Assembly (NCBI GenBank): GCA_947630095.1
Contig: CANRGI010000066.1
Span: 1-6,714 of the forward strand
Length of the DNA stretch: 6,714 bases
Direction of reading: 5' to 3'
Source of the DNA: an uncultured Bacilli bacterium
Lineage (GTDB): Bacteria > Bacillota_I > Bacilli_A > RF39 > UBA660
The position numbers and the translations under genes were made by a program. The notes beneath the pieces were generated by a model, which was not told the DNA's origin, made no database searches, and saw only the letters and a program-made list of their open reading frames with translations. Below, in pieces: positions 1-6,590 of the stretch; position 1 is the stretch's first letter; each line of letters begins with the position of its first letter.

Positions 1-1560
1 AAACCATAGTGCATCGTTTATATTAATAATATATTCTCCTATATATGTCCATTTTTGTTCTTTAACATATTTTATTTTTATTCCCGCATTATCGTTTTCT
101 ATTTCTAAATTATTTACTTTAAATATCACATTTAATTTATCTATAAAAATATCAAATAAATACCATATTATATAAACATTCTCTTCATTTATACTTCCGT
201 GTGCTTCAACTTTATTTCTTAACTGTCTAATTAATTCAAATAAACCTAAAAAAGTTACTTCTTCTCCTTCAACTTCTACATTTAATAAATATTTCATATA
301 GTTTCTAATAATATTTAACTCTTCATTTGTTAAGGAAATACTTTGCTCTTTTATGTTTTGATAAATATCGTCAGGCTTTTTAACTAAATTAAATATATTT
401 CGTTTCCAAATAGGAATATTGTCTGTTGATATTTCTCGATTAATCTCTTCTTTATTAAAACTATCAGAGTTCTTCGCATATAAATAATATAAAACACTTT
501 TTGTTAAAGCACCCATATAATTAAGTAATATCAAAACACTTTGATAAGCGGAGTCTGTAAAATAGGCTTTTTTATATAGTTCTAATAAAAAATTGTTTTT
601 TGGAACTTCTCTTTGTTTATCAGTTAATCTATTTTGATAATAATATTTACAAATAATTAATAAATCATTTATGTTGCCACTTCTAATATATCTTTTTTTG
701 GCTCTTTTATATTTTTTAAAACTTATATGATCACTATTCTTTGCTAAAATATTTTCAATTTCCTCTAAAATATTTTCATTTTCATTTACTATTTTTAAAG
801 CACTATAAGAATTATCTTTTTCTTCACCATAATTTTTAACCATTACCTCATAAATAAACTTTTCTTTATCTTTTTCATATAATCTTTTTATTTCATTATC
901 ACTTTTAACATAATAAACTTTTAAAATAGTATTTCTATCAATTATTTCTTTAATAGCAGAATAATTCTTACTTAACTCTTTAATTTCTTTATTTTTAATA
1001 TAAAAATTATCTTTATCTATCTTATAATCAATATTTTCTTTCACTTCTAAAGTACTAGATAATTTTCCTTCGTCTGGCACGATTACATAATTAAAATTAT
1101 TTTTTTCCTTTTTTAAATTTCTTTTAAATCTTCTGATTTTTAATCCGTAATCTTCATTTTTAGGCATTACTTTGTATAAAATAATAAACAATATTAAAAT
1201 TCCTAATTCATAAAAGATATAATATACTAATATTTTGCTACTATAATATATTTTATCTAAAAATATTACTTGTATTATCGTTTTAATTATTATAAATATT
1301 ATAAATTTACCTAAAATAGTCGTATTTAAATCTTCTTTAACTTTATCAATTAAATCTTTTCTTTTCTTATTAAAGCAATCTAAACTAATAAGAAAAATTA
1401 AATCTAATCCTAATTCTAAAACATTAATTCTTACAAAAGCATTAATGTTATTACTTATAGTAATTCCCGTATGGAATCTTAAATAATAATTTAATAAACC
1501 AAATTCTAGTAATAATGAACTTATTAAAATATAAAAATTTATTTTAGTTAATTTCTTCAC
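1..1560 (-). CDS. Partial multi-pass membrane protein with cytoplasmic HEPN-like domain (3' end beyond window)
   Basis: An uninterrupted frame of 520 codons runs from a GTG at 1560 off the left edge. The start is chosen because AGGTGA (1571-1566) lies 5 nt upstream and no ATG fits. Four hydrophobic helices (about residues 6-26, 41-60, 84-102, 109-129) are followed by basic KIRRFKR, placing both ends in the cytoplasm. The soluble part is charged and mostly helical. Residues 445-455 carry R448-N449-x4-H454-G, the R-x4-6-H pattern of HEPN domains, many of which are RNases. A helix precedes it (about 337-363), a Trp lies at 385, another helix follows (460-481), and beta-like sequence then begins. 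The gene before it has the same plan but little overall sequence identity. It is the last visible gene of the operon, 5 nt after its neighbour. HEPN is my assignment from motif and helix pattern; nuclease activity is inference. A non-catalytic HEPN-like helical bundle is the main alternative. Confidence 0.8.
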   Translation of the reverse strand, partial: MKKLTKINFYILISSLLLEFGLLNYYLRFHTGITISNNINAFVRINVLELGLDLIFLISLDCFNKKRKDLIDKVKEDLNTTILGKFIIFIIIKTIIQVIFLDKIYYSSKILVYYIFYELGILILFIILYKVMPKNEDYGLKIRRFKRNLKKEKNNFNYVIVPDEGKLSSTLEVKENIDYKIDKDNFYIKNKEIKELSKNYSAIKEIIDRNTILKVYYVKSDNEIKRLYEKDKEKFIYEVMVKNYGEEKDNSYSALKIVNENENILEEIENILAKNSDHISFKKYKRAKKRYIRSGNINDLLIICKYYYQNRLTDKQREVPKNNFLLELYKKAYFTDSAYQSVLILLNYMGALTKSVLYYLYAKNSDSFNKEEINREISTDNIPIWKRNIFNLVKKPDDIYQNIKEQSISLTNEELNIIRNYMKYLLNVEVEGEEVTFLGLFELIRQLRNKVEAHGSINEENVYIIWYLFDIFIDKLNVIFKVNNLEIENDNAGIKIKYVKEQKWTYIGEYIININDALWF

Positions 1561-1565
1561 TATTA

Positions 1566-1571
1566 TCACCT
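1566..1571 (-). promoter_or_regulatory. Shine-Dalgarno supporting the GTG start at 1560
   Basis: AGGTGA is built into the last codon and TGA stop of the 622-residue gene and lies 5 nt before the GTG at 1560. It is the main reason to accept a non-ATG start for the partial gene. Confidence 0.75.
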
Positions 1572-3434
1572 AAGTTTCCTTTCGTCAATTTTAATTTTAT
1601 TATCAAAAGTCTTAACCATAACTTGTCCATTATCATAATTAAGATATTCTAAAAATAAATCATTTTTATCTTTTTCTTCACCATAACTATAAAGATAATA
1701 TTTGTTTTTTTCTTCCTCTAGTGCCTTTATTGAATCATTTTTAAATAATCCTTCAATTAACTCATTGTCTTCAATTGTAATATTTAATTCCAAAAATGCT
1801 AAAACTATATTTTCACATAAAGTAAATAAATCTTCTACTAATTCTACAGAAACATCATAAGTAATTACTCCGTGAATTAATATGTTATTTCTTAATCTAA
1901 GTAAATAAGTGCAAATATCTTGATAATAGCAAACACTTTTATCCTCAAATTTTCTCGGTCTTTTTAAAATGTCGTCTATATGATTAAAAGCCTTAATTAT
2001 TTCTGGATCATTATATTTTTTATTTTTATCTTCTTTACCATTTTGATAACTTATCCATATTCCAAATGTTGGCGCTTTTAATCCCTCTTTTAGATTATCA
2101 GAGGCATTAGTTAAATCTTCTTTTAAAGCAATATTTTTTAAGGCCCTATAATGAAGGACATATTCTGCCATTTTAAGTATTGTATAAAAATTTTCTATCG
2201 GGTTATATGAATTAATTATTTTATTTAACGAATACTTTAAATAATCATATTGTTTTTTATTACTTATTTTATTGTTAAGTTCTTGTGCTCTACTTTTTAA
2301 TTTAATATTTTGTACATCTTCTCTAACTTCTCTAAAAATATAAGGGACATTTAATTTTTCTTTATAACAAAATTGGTATTTTCTTTTAAGTTCCATACTT
2401 ATTTTAGAAGTTCTTCCCTTTACTACAATTTTAAACTTAAAGCCTTCTTTATTAATATTATCAATTATTTTTAACAACTCTTTTAAAGTTTCTTTATTCA
2501 TTAATCTTAATCTAAAACCATCTAAAATAATTAAATAATAAATATTTCGATATTTACTCTTATCTATTAAATTCCATCTAATTCCTGTGAAAGATGCTAT
2601 ATCAAAATCTTTACTTTCTAAAAATAATTTATTAACAATATTTTTTCGATAATTAATGAAACCCTTAAAATCACTTAGGTGAGAAAATCCTTGATTTTTA
2701 AAAGCATTATTTTGATTAATTATTATAAATAAATCTTTATTACTTAAATCTTCTTTTTCTTTCTTTTTTAAAGACAAATATGTAACTATTAAACTAATAA
2801 TTATATAACAAATATAAATTAATAAACTAGTTATAAATATATCTTGTAAAATTCTTGGATATTTATATAACTTTGGAACTGCAAGTATTAATACTCCCCA
2901 AATGATTAAAAATATATTACCTCTAAATTTCTTTAAAACTATTTCTAGCATATAATTTATATATTTGTTTTTATTTTCATAATTCTTATAAATTAATATT
3001 AAAGATAAATAAACAATATCCATTAATAAATTAAAAGATAAATAATAATTTAAACTAAAGCCACTTAATTTATAAGGTAAATATAAAAAATTATGAAAAC
3101 TTTCCATATAGGAATTAGTTTCATAATAAATCCAGTTAGTTACTCCCTCGCCAGTAAAACTATTATAAATTTTATCTAAACCCAAATAAAAGACTGCACA
3201 TATTCCAATAAGTAAAATGAAATTAACTATAGTACCTCTTTTATTTTCTATTATTTTATCATATAAGTAATATTTTAATAATAAAACTACTGCTAGTAAA
3301 AAAGTAAAATAAAGATATAAGCCTGAACGAACAGGAATTTTCCATATCCATTTATTTGAAATTATAAATCCAAATAATAATGTTACCCCTAAAAACAATA
3401 ACCATTTTACCAACTTATGAATATAATCCTTCAT
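1566..3434 (-). CDS. Six-helix membrane protein with cytoplasmic C-terminal HEPN-like domain (622 aa)
   Basis: The ATG at 3434 has AAGGAG (3445-3440) 5 nt upstream, overlapping the stop of the preceding gene. Six membrane helices are predicted at about residues 9-26, 38-57, 67-87, 128-149, 172-189 and 195-221. Basic flanks put both ends inside, with an aromatic outer loop of about 40 residues between helices 3 and 4. The cytoplasmic part has an unrecognised region (about 232-360) with a strand-helix-strand look (LIILDGF at 301-307, helix 313-330, KIVVKG at 335-340). A helical domain (about 411-555) follows, with GIW at 458-460 and L514-R515-N516-x4-H521-G522, matching the HEPN R-x4-6-H motif. 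A beta-rich tail closes the protein. The next gene has the same arrangement. An RNA-cleaving or RNA-binding role is inferred from family knowledge only. The gene ends in TGA followed in frame by TAA and TAG. Confidence 0.85.
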   Translation of the reverse strand: MKDYIHKLVKWLLFLGVTLLFGFIISNKWIWKIPVRSGLYLYFTFLLAVVLLLKYYLYDKIIENKRGTIVNFILLIGICAVFYLGLDKIYNSFTGEGVTNWIYYETNSYMESFHNFLYLPYKLSGFSLNYYLSFNLLMDIVYLSLILIYKNYENKNKYINYMLEIVLKKFRGNIFLIIWGVLILAVPKLYKYPRILQDIFITSLLIYICYIIISLIVTYLSLKKKEKEDLSNKDLFIIINQNNAFKNQGFSHLSDFKGFINYRKNIVNKLFLESKDFDIASFTGIRWNLIDKSKYRNIYYLIILDGFRLRLMNKETLKELLKIIDNINKEGFKFKIVVKGRTSKISMELKRKYQFCYKEKLNVPYIFREVREDVQNIKLKSRAQELNNKISNKKQYDYLKYSLNKIINSYNPIENFYTILKMAEYVLHYRALKNIALKEDLTNASDNLKEGLKAPTFGIWISYQNGKEDKNKKYNDPEIIKAFNHIDDILKRPRKFEDKSVCYYQDICTYLLRLRNNILIHGVITYDVSVELVEDLFTLCENIVLAFLELNITIEDNELIEGLFKNDSIKALEEEKNKYYLYSYGEEKDKNDLFLEYLNYDNGQVMVKTFDNKIKIDERKLR

Positions 3435-3443
3435 ACTTGCTCC

Positions 3444-4568
3444 TTAATTTACAATTAAATAAGTTTCCTTATTATTCTCAATAATAAAATAAATTGAACC
3501 TTTAATTTTATTTCCTACATAAACATTTAAAGCATACGAACCAACGTCCAAGTTATTAGTAGTCCATATATATCCTGATTCTAAATCTTTTGATGTTGCA
3601 AAAATTTCTTCACCAGTATTTATATTTAGATAATTAACCTCTAGTTTTACAGTGCTTTTATAATTATTTTTTACTTGTAATTGTTTAGCCTGTTCAAAAT
3701 TTTGCCCTAATGTAATCTCTTTTTTAATTTTATAAACTTTATTATTCATTTTAAAAGTAATTATTAACTCTGCTTCTGATTCCTTAAATTCTTCCTCACT
3801 AGCCATAAAACTAAAGCCTGCTTCGTCTTTAAATGTACTTTGTTCTTTTCCTTCTAAATTAACTATTTTTTGAGTTTTTAAAGGATTTTTTAATTTCACT
3901 GTCATTTCTAAAATATAAGCATTACTAATTTGTACATAATAATTATATTTTGCATTTCCATCTATAGAAAGTTCATTAGATGTTGCAATAGTTAGTTTTT
4001 CTCCTAAAAAATCTTTTTTAAGAAAAATAGATTCGTCTATATTATAACTAATTGACTTAGTAATATTAATACTCTCTAAACTTTGTAAATTTTTCCTTTT
4101 ATTAAGGGTGTTTTTAGTAATTTCTATCTTATCATTTGTGCTTTTAATCGTAAAATTGCATTCTTCTTGGTTTAAATTAACCAAATGTTCTTCCTCTTCT
4201 TTTACTTCTTCTCCTTTAATTTTTTTAATAATAAAGCCATAATCTTTTTTGGTTAAATAACTTATTCCTGCATATCCTTCTTCATTTGTTTTAAGTATTA
4301 TCTCTTTACTAGAACCATCGTCAAATTCTATTTCTCCGTCTTTAATTAGATTATTATCTTCGTCAACCATCTTAAAAATACAGTAATTATCTACTGATGA
4401 ATTAGTCCTATTAAGTTCTTCTTTGTAATATCCCAAACTCTTCATAAGTAATTCATCTTCTGAAATATTTGTATAATTAGTAATCTTTTCATTATTTTTA
4501 TTTAATAAAACAAAAGATAAAAATCCACTTAGAATTAATATAACTAAAACAATTATATACTTTCTCAT
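3444..4568 (-). CDS. Membrane-anchored extracellular protein with Ig/Cna-B-like beta domains (374 aa)
   Basis: The ATG at 4568 follows GAGGAGG (4582-4576) with a 7-nt spacer. That Shine-Dalgarno lies in the last codons of the preceding gene, and the gap is 2 nt. Residues 4-22 form one hydrophobic anchor with no lipobox cysteine and no clear signal-peptidase site, so an uncleaved N-in/C-out anchor is likely. Residues 60-140 look like one Cna-B/transthyretin-type beta sandwich (FKMVDEDNNLIKDGEIEF, then TNEEGYAGISYL). Its first and last strands hold C63 and C137, the only cysteines in the protein. Residues about 165-290 and 300-374 look like two further Ig-like beta regions; the last has a DVGSYALNVYV stretch of the kind seen near the end of such folds. 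There is no LPXTG motif or C-terminal hydrophobic tail. I do not recognise a family for the whole protein. A surface accessory to the TED-like protein encoded just upstream is inference. Confidence 0.85.
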   Translation of the reverse strand: MRKYIIVLVILILSGFLSFVLLNKNNEKITNYTNISEDELLMKSLGYYKEELNRTNSSVDNYCIFKMVDEDNNLIKDGEIEFDDGSSKEIILKTNEEGYAGISYLTKKDYGFIIKKIKGEEVKEEEEHLVNLNQEECNFTIKSTNDKIEITKNTLNKRKNLQSLESINITKSISYNIDESIFLKKDFLGEKLTIATSNELSIDGNAKYNYYVQISNAYILEMTVKLKNPLKTQKIVNLEGKEQSTFKDEAGFSFMASEEEFKESEAELIITFKMNNKVYKIKKEITLGQNFEQAKQLQVKNNYKSTVKLEVNYLNINTGEEIFATSKDLESGYIWTTNNLDVGSYALNVYVGNKIKGSIYFIIENNKETYLIVN

Positions 4569-4570
4569 TT

Positions 4571-5563
4571 TTAAACCTCCTCATTAATTACTTTTATTGG
4601 TAATGTACCTTCTTTTTCAAATTCGTTATAACCCCTAACTACATAATCAGTGTTTTTATAATTATAAACAAAAGCCTGCATATGATAAAACTTAACATTA
4701 ATCTTTAAATTAAAATTTGTATTTTCTTTAGGAAATGCTACATAAAAATTCTCATTATGCACATTTAAAAAATTAGTTACCAACTTTCCATTTTCGTCAT
4801 ATATATCTATTTTAACATTATTACCATCTGAATCTATTCCTTGAACTAAAGCATCTACAGGCATTCCATTTTCTATTTTGTATTTAAAGGGTCCTGCTAA
4901 ATACTTGCCTCCTACATTTTGCAAAGTTTTAAAAGCATTATTTGTATAAAGATGTAAATATGCTTGAACATCAGAGTGTTCTTTATCATTAGGATCCCAA
5001 TTTTCTACAAAATGCACTAATTTACTTGCTGATTCAAATACTCTTTTGTTTATATTAGCCTCTCCAATATATGCTCTTAAAGATTCAATTCTTGCTTCTT
5101 CTGCACTATATAAAGATTCACCAGTTCTATCTGCCACTTCCCATATTGCGAGTTGTAATGCTTGATATGCTTCCTTTTCTGAGGATACTCCCATTTCTTC
5201 TAAAGAAACCATTGGGTAAGAATTTCTGAATAAAATAAGAATTTGGTCACACGCTAGTTTAGAAAACTCTAAAGTATCTCCTTCTTTTAAAGTTTTGGTA
5301 TAAAATGAATAACTAAAAACATCAGTTTTTTCTTCACCACCATAATATCTTTTTGTTAAATAATCTTTAGGGGTTTTAACTTTTAAATCGTCTACCTTTG
5401 TAATTAAAATATCATTAGAATCTGCTATATAAACATTATCTAAAGTTTTAAATTCTCTAACAAAAACAGTATCATTCAAAACTTCATTTTTTAAAGTTAC
5501 AACTGTTACAATTGCCATTATTTCTATTATTATAACAATTAAAAACTTACCCCAATTTTTCAT
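4571..5563 (-). CDS. Membrane-anchored thioester-domain (TED/TQXA-like) surface protein, apparently lacking the thioester Cys (330 aa)
   Basis: The ATG at 5563 overlaps the TGA of the preceding gene (ATGA, 5563-5560). It has GAGGGGG (5577-5571) 7 nt upstream, so the two are probably translationally coupled. Residues 7-23 are a membrane anchor. Residues about 75-230 show the marks of the Gram-positive thioester domain: LFRNSYP (111-117), AYQALQLAIWEV (132-143, matching the Q-x-A-x-W thioester motif with Q137 and W141), and AGPFKYKI (223-230). An Ig-like region follows (DENGKLV, then FYVAFP, then AFVYNY). TED proteins form an internal Cys-Gln thioester that bonds host or surface targets. Here the expected YC position, as I align it by eye, reads YS (Y85-S86). 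The only cysteine is C105, just before the LFRNSYP segment, where the family's reactive Cys is not expected. There is no sortase signal. The family call is fairly sure; loss of chemistry is likely but needs a structure-based alignment. Confidence 0.85.
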   Translation of the reverse strand: MKNWGKFLIVIIIEIMAIVTVVTLKNEVLNDTVFVREFKTLDNVYIADSNDILITKVDDLKVKTPKDYLTKRYYGGEEKTDVFSYSFYTKTLKEGDTLEFSKLACDQILILFRNSYPMVSLEEMGVSSEKEAYQALQLAIWEVADRTGESLYSAEEARIESLRAYIGEANINKRVFESASKLVHFVENWDPNDKEHSDVQAYLHLYTNNAFKTLQNVGGKYLAGPFKYKIENGMPVDALVQGIDSDGNNVKIDIYDENGKLVTNFLNVHNENFYVAFPKENTNFNLKINVKFYHMQAFVYNYKNTDYVVRGYNEFEKEGTLPIKVINEEV

Positions 5564-6264
5564 TTTGCAACCCCCTCATCATTGACGATTAAATTTAAGC
5601 CATGTACTTCATCTTTTCCAATTCGCACATAAAATCTTTGAGGGTTATCTATATTTGCTTGTTCTACATAAAAAATTTTATCTGCTTCTGAAATTAGGTT
5701 AATTATAGCAACTGCTCCATCTTCATTAGTTGTAATCTCGTGTAGCAAAACGCCATCATTTGAATAAAAATTAAACTTGATATCTTTAACTGGTTCTCCT
5801 TTTTCGTTTTTAGCAACCAAAAGAAAAGCACCGCCTGAATCTAAGGTATCTACTGCATAACTATGATTATACTCTGAAAAATTAAAATAATATTCATTTT
5901 CATTTAAGGTTACTCCTTCAGGAGCACTTATTTCTTTTAATTTATAAGAACCTTTTTCTAATCCCACTAAACCTCTAATTCCATTTTTTACTTTGAATTG
6001 ATAAGATTTTTTATTATCTAAATTAGTTAATTCCCATATAGAACCTTCTTGTTTTTTTGAGTAATATTCTTTAAGATAAATATAATTTAAAGTATTTCCC
6101 ACAATTTTACACGCTTCTTGATCTTCATTATATTGTTTTTTTGCTTCCATTAAAACTAAGGCATTACGATAATTATGCCAACTATATCCTAAAATAATTC
6201 CTAAAACTATAATGATGCCTATTACTATAATTTTCTTAAAATTTTTATTAAATGTTTTAATCAT
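5560..6264 (-). CDS. Membrane-anchored SpaA/Cna-B-like surface protein (234 aa), first gene of operon
   Basis: The frame is open from a GTG at 6279, but I choose the ATG at 6264: GAGGGG (6277-6272) sits 7 nt before it, while the GTG overlaps that site and has no good one of its own. Residues 11-29 are a membrane anchor without cleavage site or lipobox. Residues about 58-130 form a SpaA/Cna-B-type prealbumin-like domain. K65 in YLKEYY occupies the isopeptide Lys position, GSIWEL (74-79) matches the usual GAxFxL, and YKLKEISAPEG (107-117) matches the family signature with E111 as the catalytic Glu. I could not place the Asn/Asp partner. Residues about 146-230 look like a second Cna-B-like fold (GEPVKDIKFNFYSNDG, then TNEDGAVAI). 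Such domains act as stiff stalks or pilin units. There is no LPXTG tail, so sortase-built pili are unlikely. It ends in TGA overlapping the next start. Confidence 0.87.
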   Translation of the reverse strand: MIKTFNKNFKKIIVIGIIIVLGIILGYSWHNYRNALVLMEAKKQYNEDQEACKIVGNTLNYIYLKEYYSKKQEGSIWELTNLDNKKSYQFKVKNGIRGLVGLEKGSYKLKEISAPEGVTLNENEYYFNFSEYNHSYAVDTLDSGGAFLLVAKNEKGEPVKDIKFNFYSNDGVLLHEITTNEDGAVAIINLISEADKIFYVEQANIDNPQRFYVRIGKDEVHGLNLIVNDEGVAK

Positions 6265-6271
6265 AACTATA

Positions 6272-6277
6272 CCCCTC
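6272..6277 (-). promoter_or_regulatory. Shine-Dalgarno deciding the start of the first operon gene
   Basis: GAGGGG on the minus strand lies 7 nt upstream of the ATG at 6264. It overlaps the alternative in-frame GTG at 6279-6277, which argues for the shorter 234-residue product. Confidence 0.8.
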
Positions 6278-6303
6278 ACTTTCTCAAAACCATATTTTAA
6301 ATT

Positions 6304-6328
6304 GTCTAATCTTTTATATTCATTAGAC
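6304..6328 (-). promoter_or_regulatory. Leader hairpin 2
   Basis: A perfect 7-bp inverted repeat, GTCTAAT (6304-6310 on plus) and ATTAGAC (6322-6328), encloses an 11-nt loop. It lies about 7 nt downstream of leader hairpin 1 and about 40 nt before the start codon. Its CTAAT arm can also pair with ATTAG at the 3' side of hairpin 1, so the two could exchange partners. No U-run follows. Confidence 0.45.
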
Positions 6329-6334
6329 CTAAAT

Positions 6335-6354
6335 TAACTAATTATTGTTAGTTA
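6335..6354 (-). promoter_or_regulatory. Leader hairpin 1
   Basis: A perfect 7-bp inverted repeat, TAACTAA (6335-6341 on plus) and TTAGTTA (6348-6354), encloses a 6-nt loop. It begins within about 10 nt of the predicted transcription start. It could be an mRNA hairpin or an operator dyad. It has no U-tract, so it is not a terminator. Confidence 0.45.
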
Positions 6355-6370
6355 TTCCTTTCTAGGATTT

Positions 6371-6399
6371 ATTATAACATTACTTGCTAAAAATGTAAA
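6371..6399 (-). promoter_or_regulatory. Sigma-A-type promoter of the five-gene operon, with extended -10
   Basis: The -35 box is TTTACA (6399-6394), the spacer is 17 nt, and the -10 box is TATAAT (6376-6371), preceded by TGT that gives the extended -10 TGn. The likely start of transcription is the A near 6363, leaving a leader of about 100 nt before the ATG at 6264. No other gap between the five genes is long enough to hold a promoter outside coding sequence, so this one probably serves all five. Confidence 0.8.
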
Positions 6400-6442
6400 T
6401 TAACTATATCTTAAAATGACTTTTAGAAAATAATTTTTAGAC

Positions 6443-6471
6443 AAAAAAATCAGTGCAAAGCACCGATTTTA
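6443..6471 (-). terminator. Intrinsic terminator of the tRNA operon
   Basis: On the minus strand, AAATCGGTGC, loop TTT and GCACTGATTT form a 10-bp stem with one G-U pair, followed by a run of seven T. It starts about 12 nt after the CCA end of tRNA-Phe, separating the tRNA unit from the promoter of the surface/HEPN operon. Confidence 0.9.
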
Positions 6472-6481
6472 CTAGACTTTC

Positions 6482-6557
6482 TGGTGGTTCCAGTTGGAAT
6501 CGAACCAACGACACCAAGATTTTCAGTCTTGTGCTCTGCCAACTGAGCTATGAAACC
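6482..6557 (-). tRNA. tRNA-Phe (anticodon GAA)
   Basis: The gene is 76 nt with encoded CCA. The acceptor GGTTTCA pairs with TGGAACC, followed by discriminator A. The anticodon stem CAAGA/TCTTG holds the loop CTGAAAA with anticodon GAA at 6524-6522. The T arm is GTTGG, TTCGATT, CCAAC. It lies 81 nt downstream of tRNA-Asp and is the last gene before the terminator at 6471-6443. Confidence 0.97.
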
Positions 6558-6562
6558 AAATT

Positions 6563-6590
6563 AATCAAAATTATTAATTTTGATTTTTTT
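6563..6590 (+). terminator. AT-only hairpin with T-run between the two tRNAs (weak terminator-like, plus strand)
   Basis: AATCAAAAT (6563-6571) and ATTTTGATT (6577-6585) form a 9-bp, almost GC-free stem with a 5-nt loop, and the T-run continues to 6590 on the plus strand. As a terminator it would act against the direction of the tRNAs and would be weak. It could instead be a processing structure in the tRNA precursor, or chance in AT-rich spacer. Confidence 0.25.

Noticed and set aside
3444..6264. Sortase-assembled pilus operon
   Set aside because: No LPXTG-type signal in any product and no sortase gene in the window; the proteins are anchored at the N-terminus.
6265..6279. GTG at 6279 as the start of the first operon gene, adding five residues
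   Set aside because: The strong GAGGGG overlaps this GTG and is correctly spaced for the ATG at 6264; no ribosome-binding site precedes the GTG.
1..6279. Reassigned UGA (Mycoplasma-type code), given the very low GC
   Set aside because: Trp is encoded by UGG in all long frames, and UGA ends two genes at positions that fit tight operon junctions.
6280..6345. Tiny leader frames (for example a five-codon ATG frame whose TGA abuts the GAGGGG)
   Set aside because: No convincing ribosome-binding site and no runs of regulatory codons; such short frames are expected by chance.
6300..6363. Riboswitch or T-box in the operon leader
   Set aside because: The leader is only about 100 nt and very AT-rich, and shows neither a known aptamer core nor a terminator hairpin with T-run.
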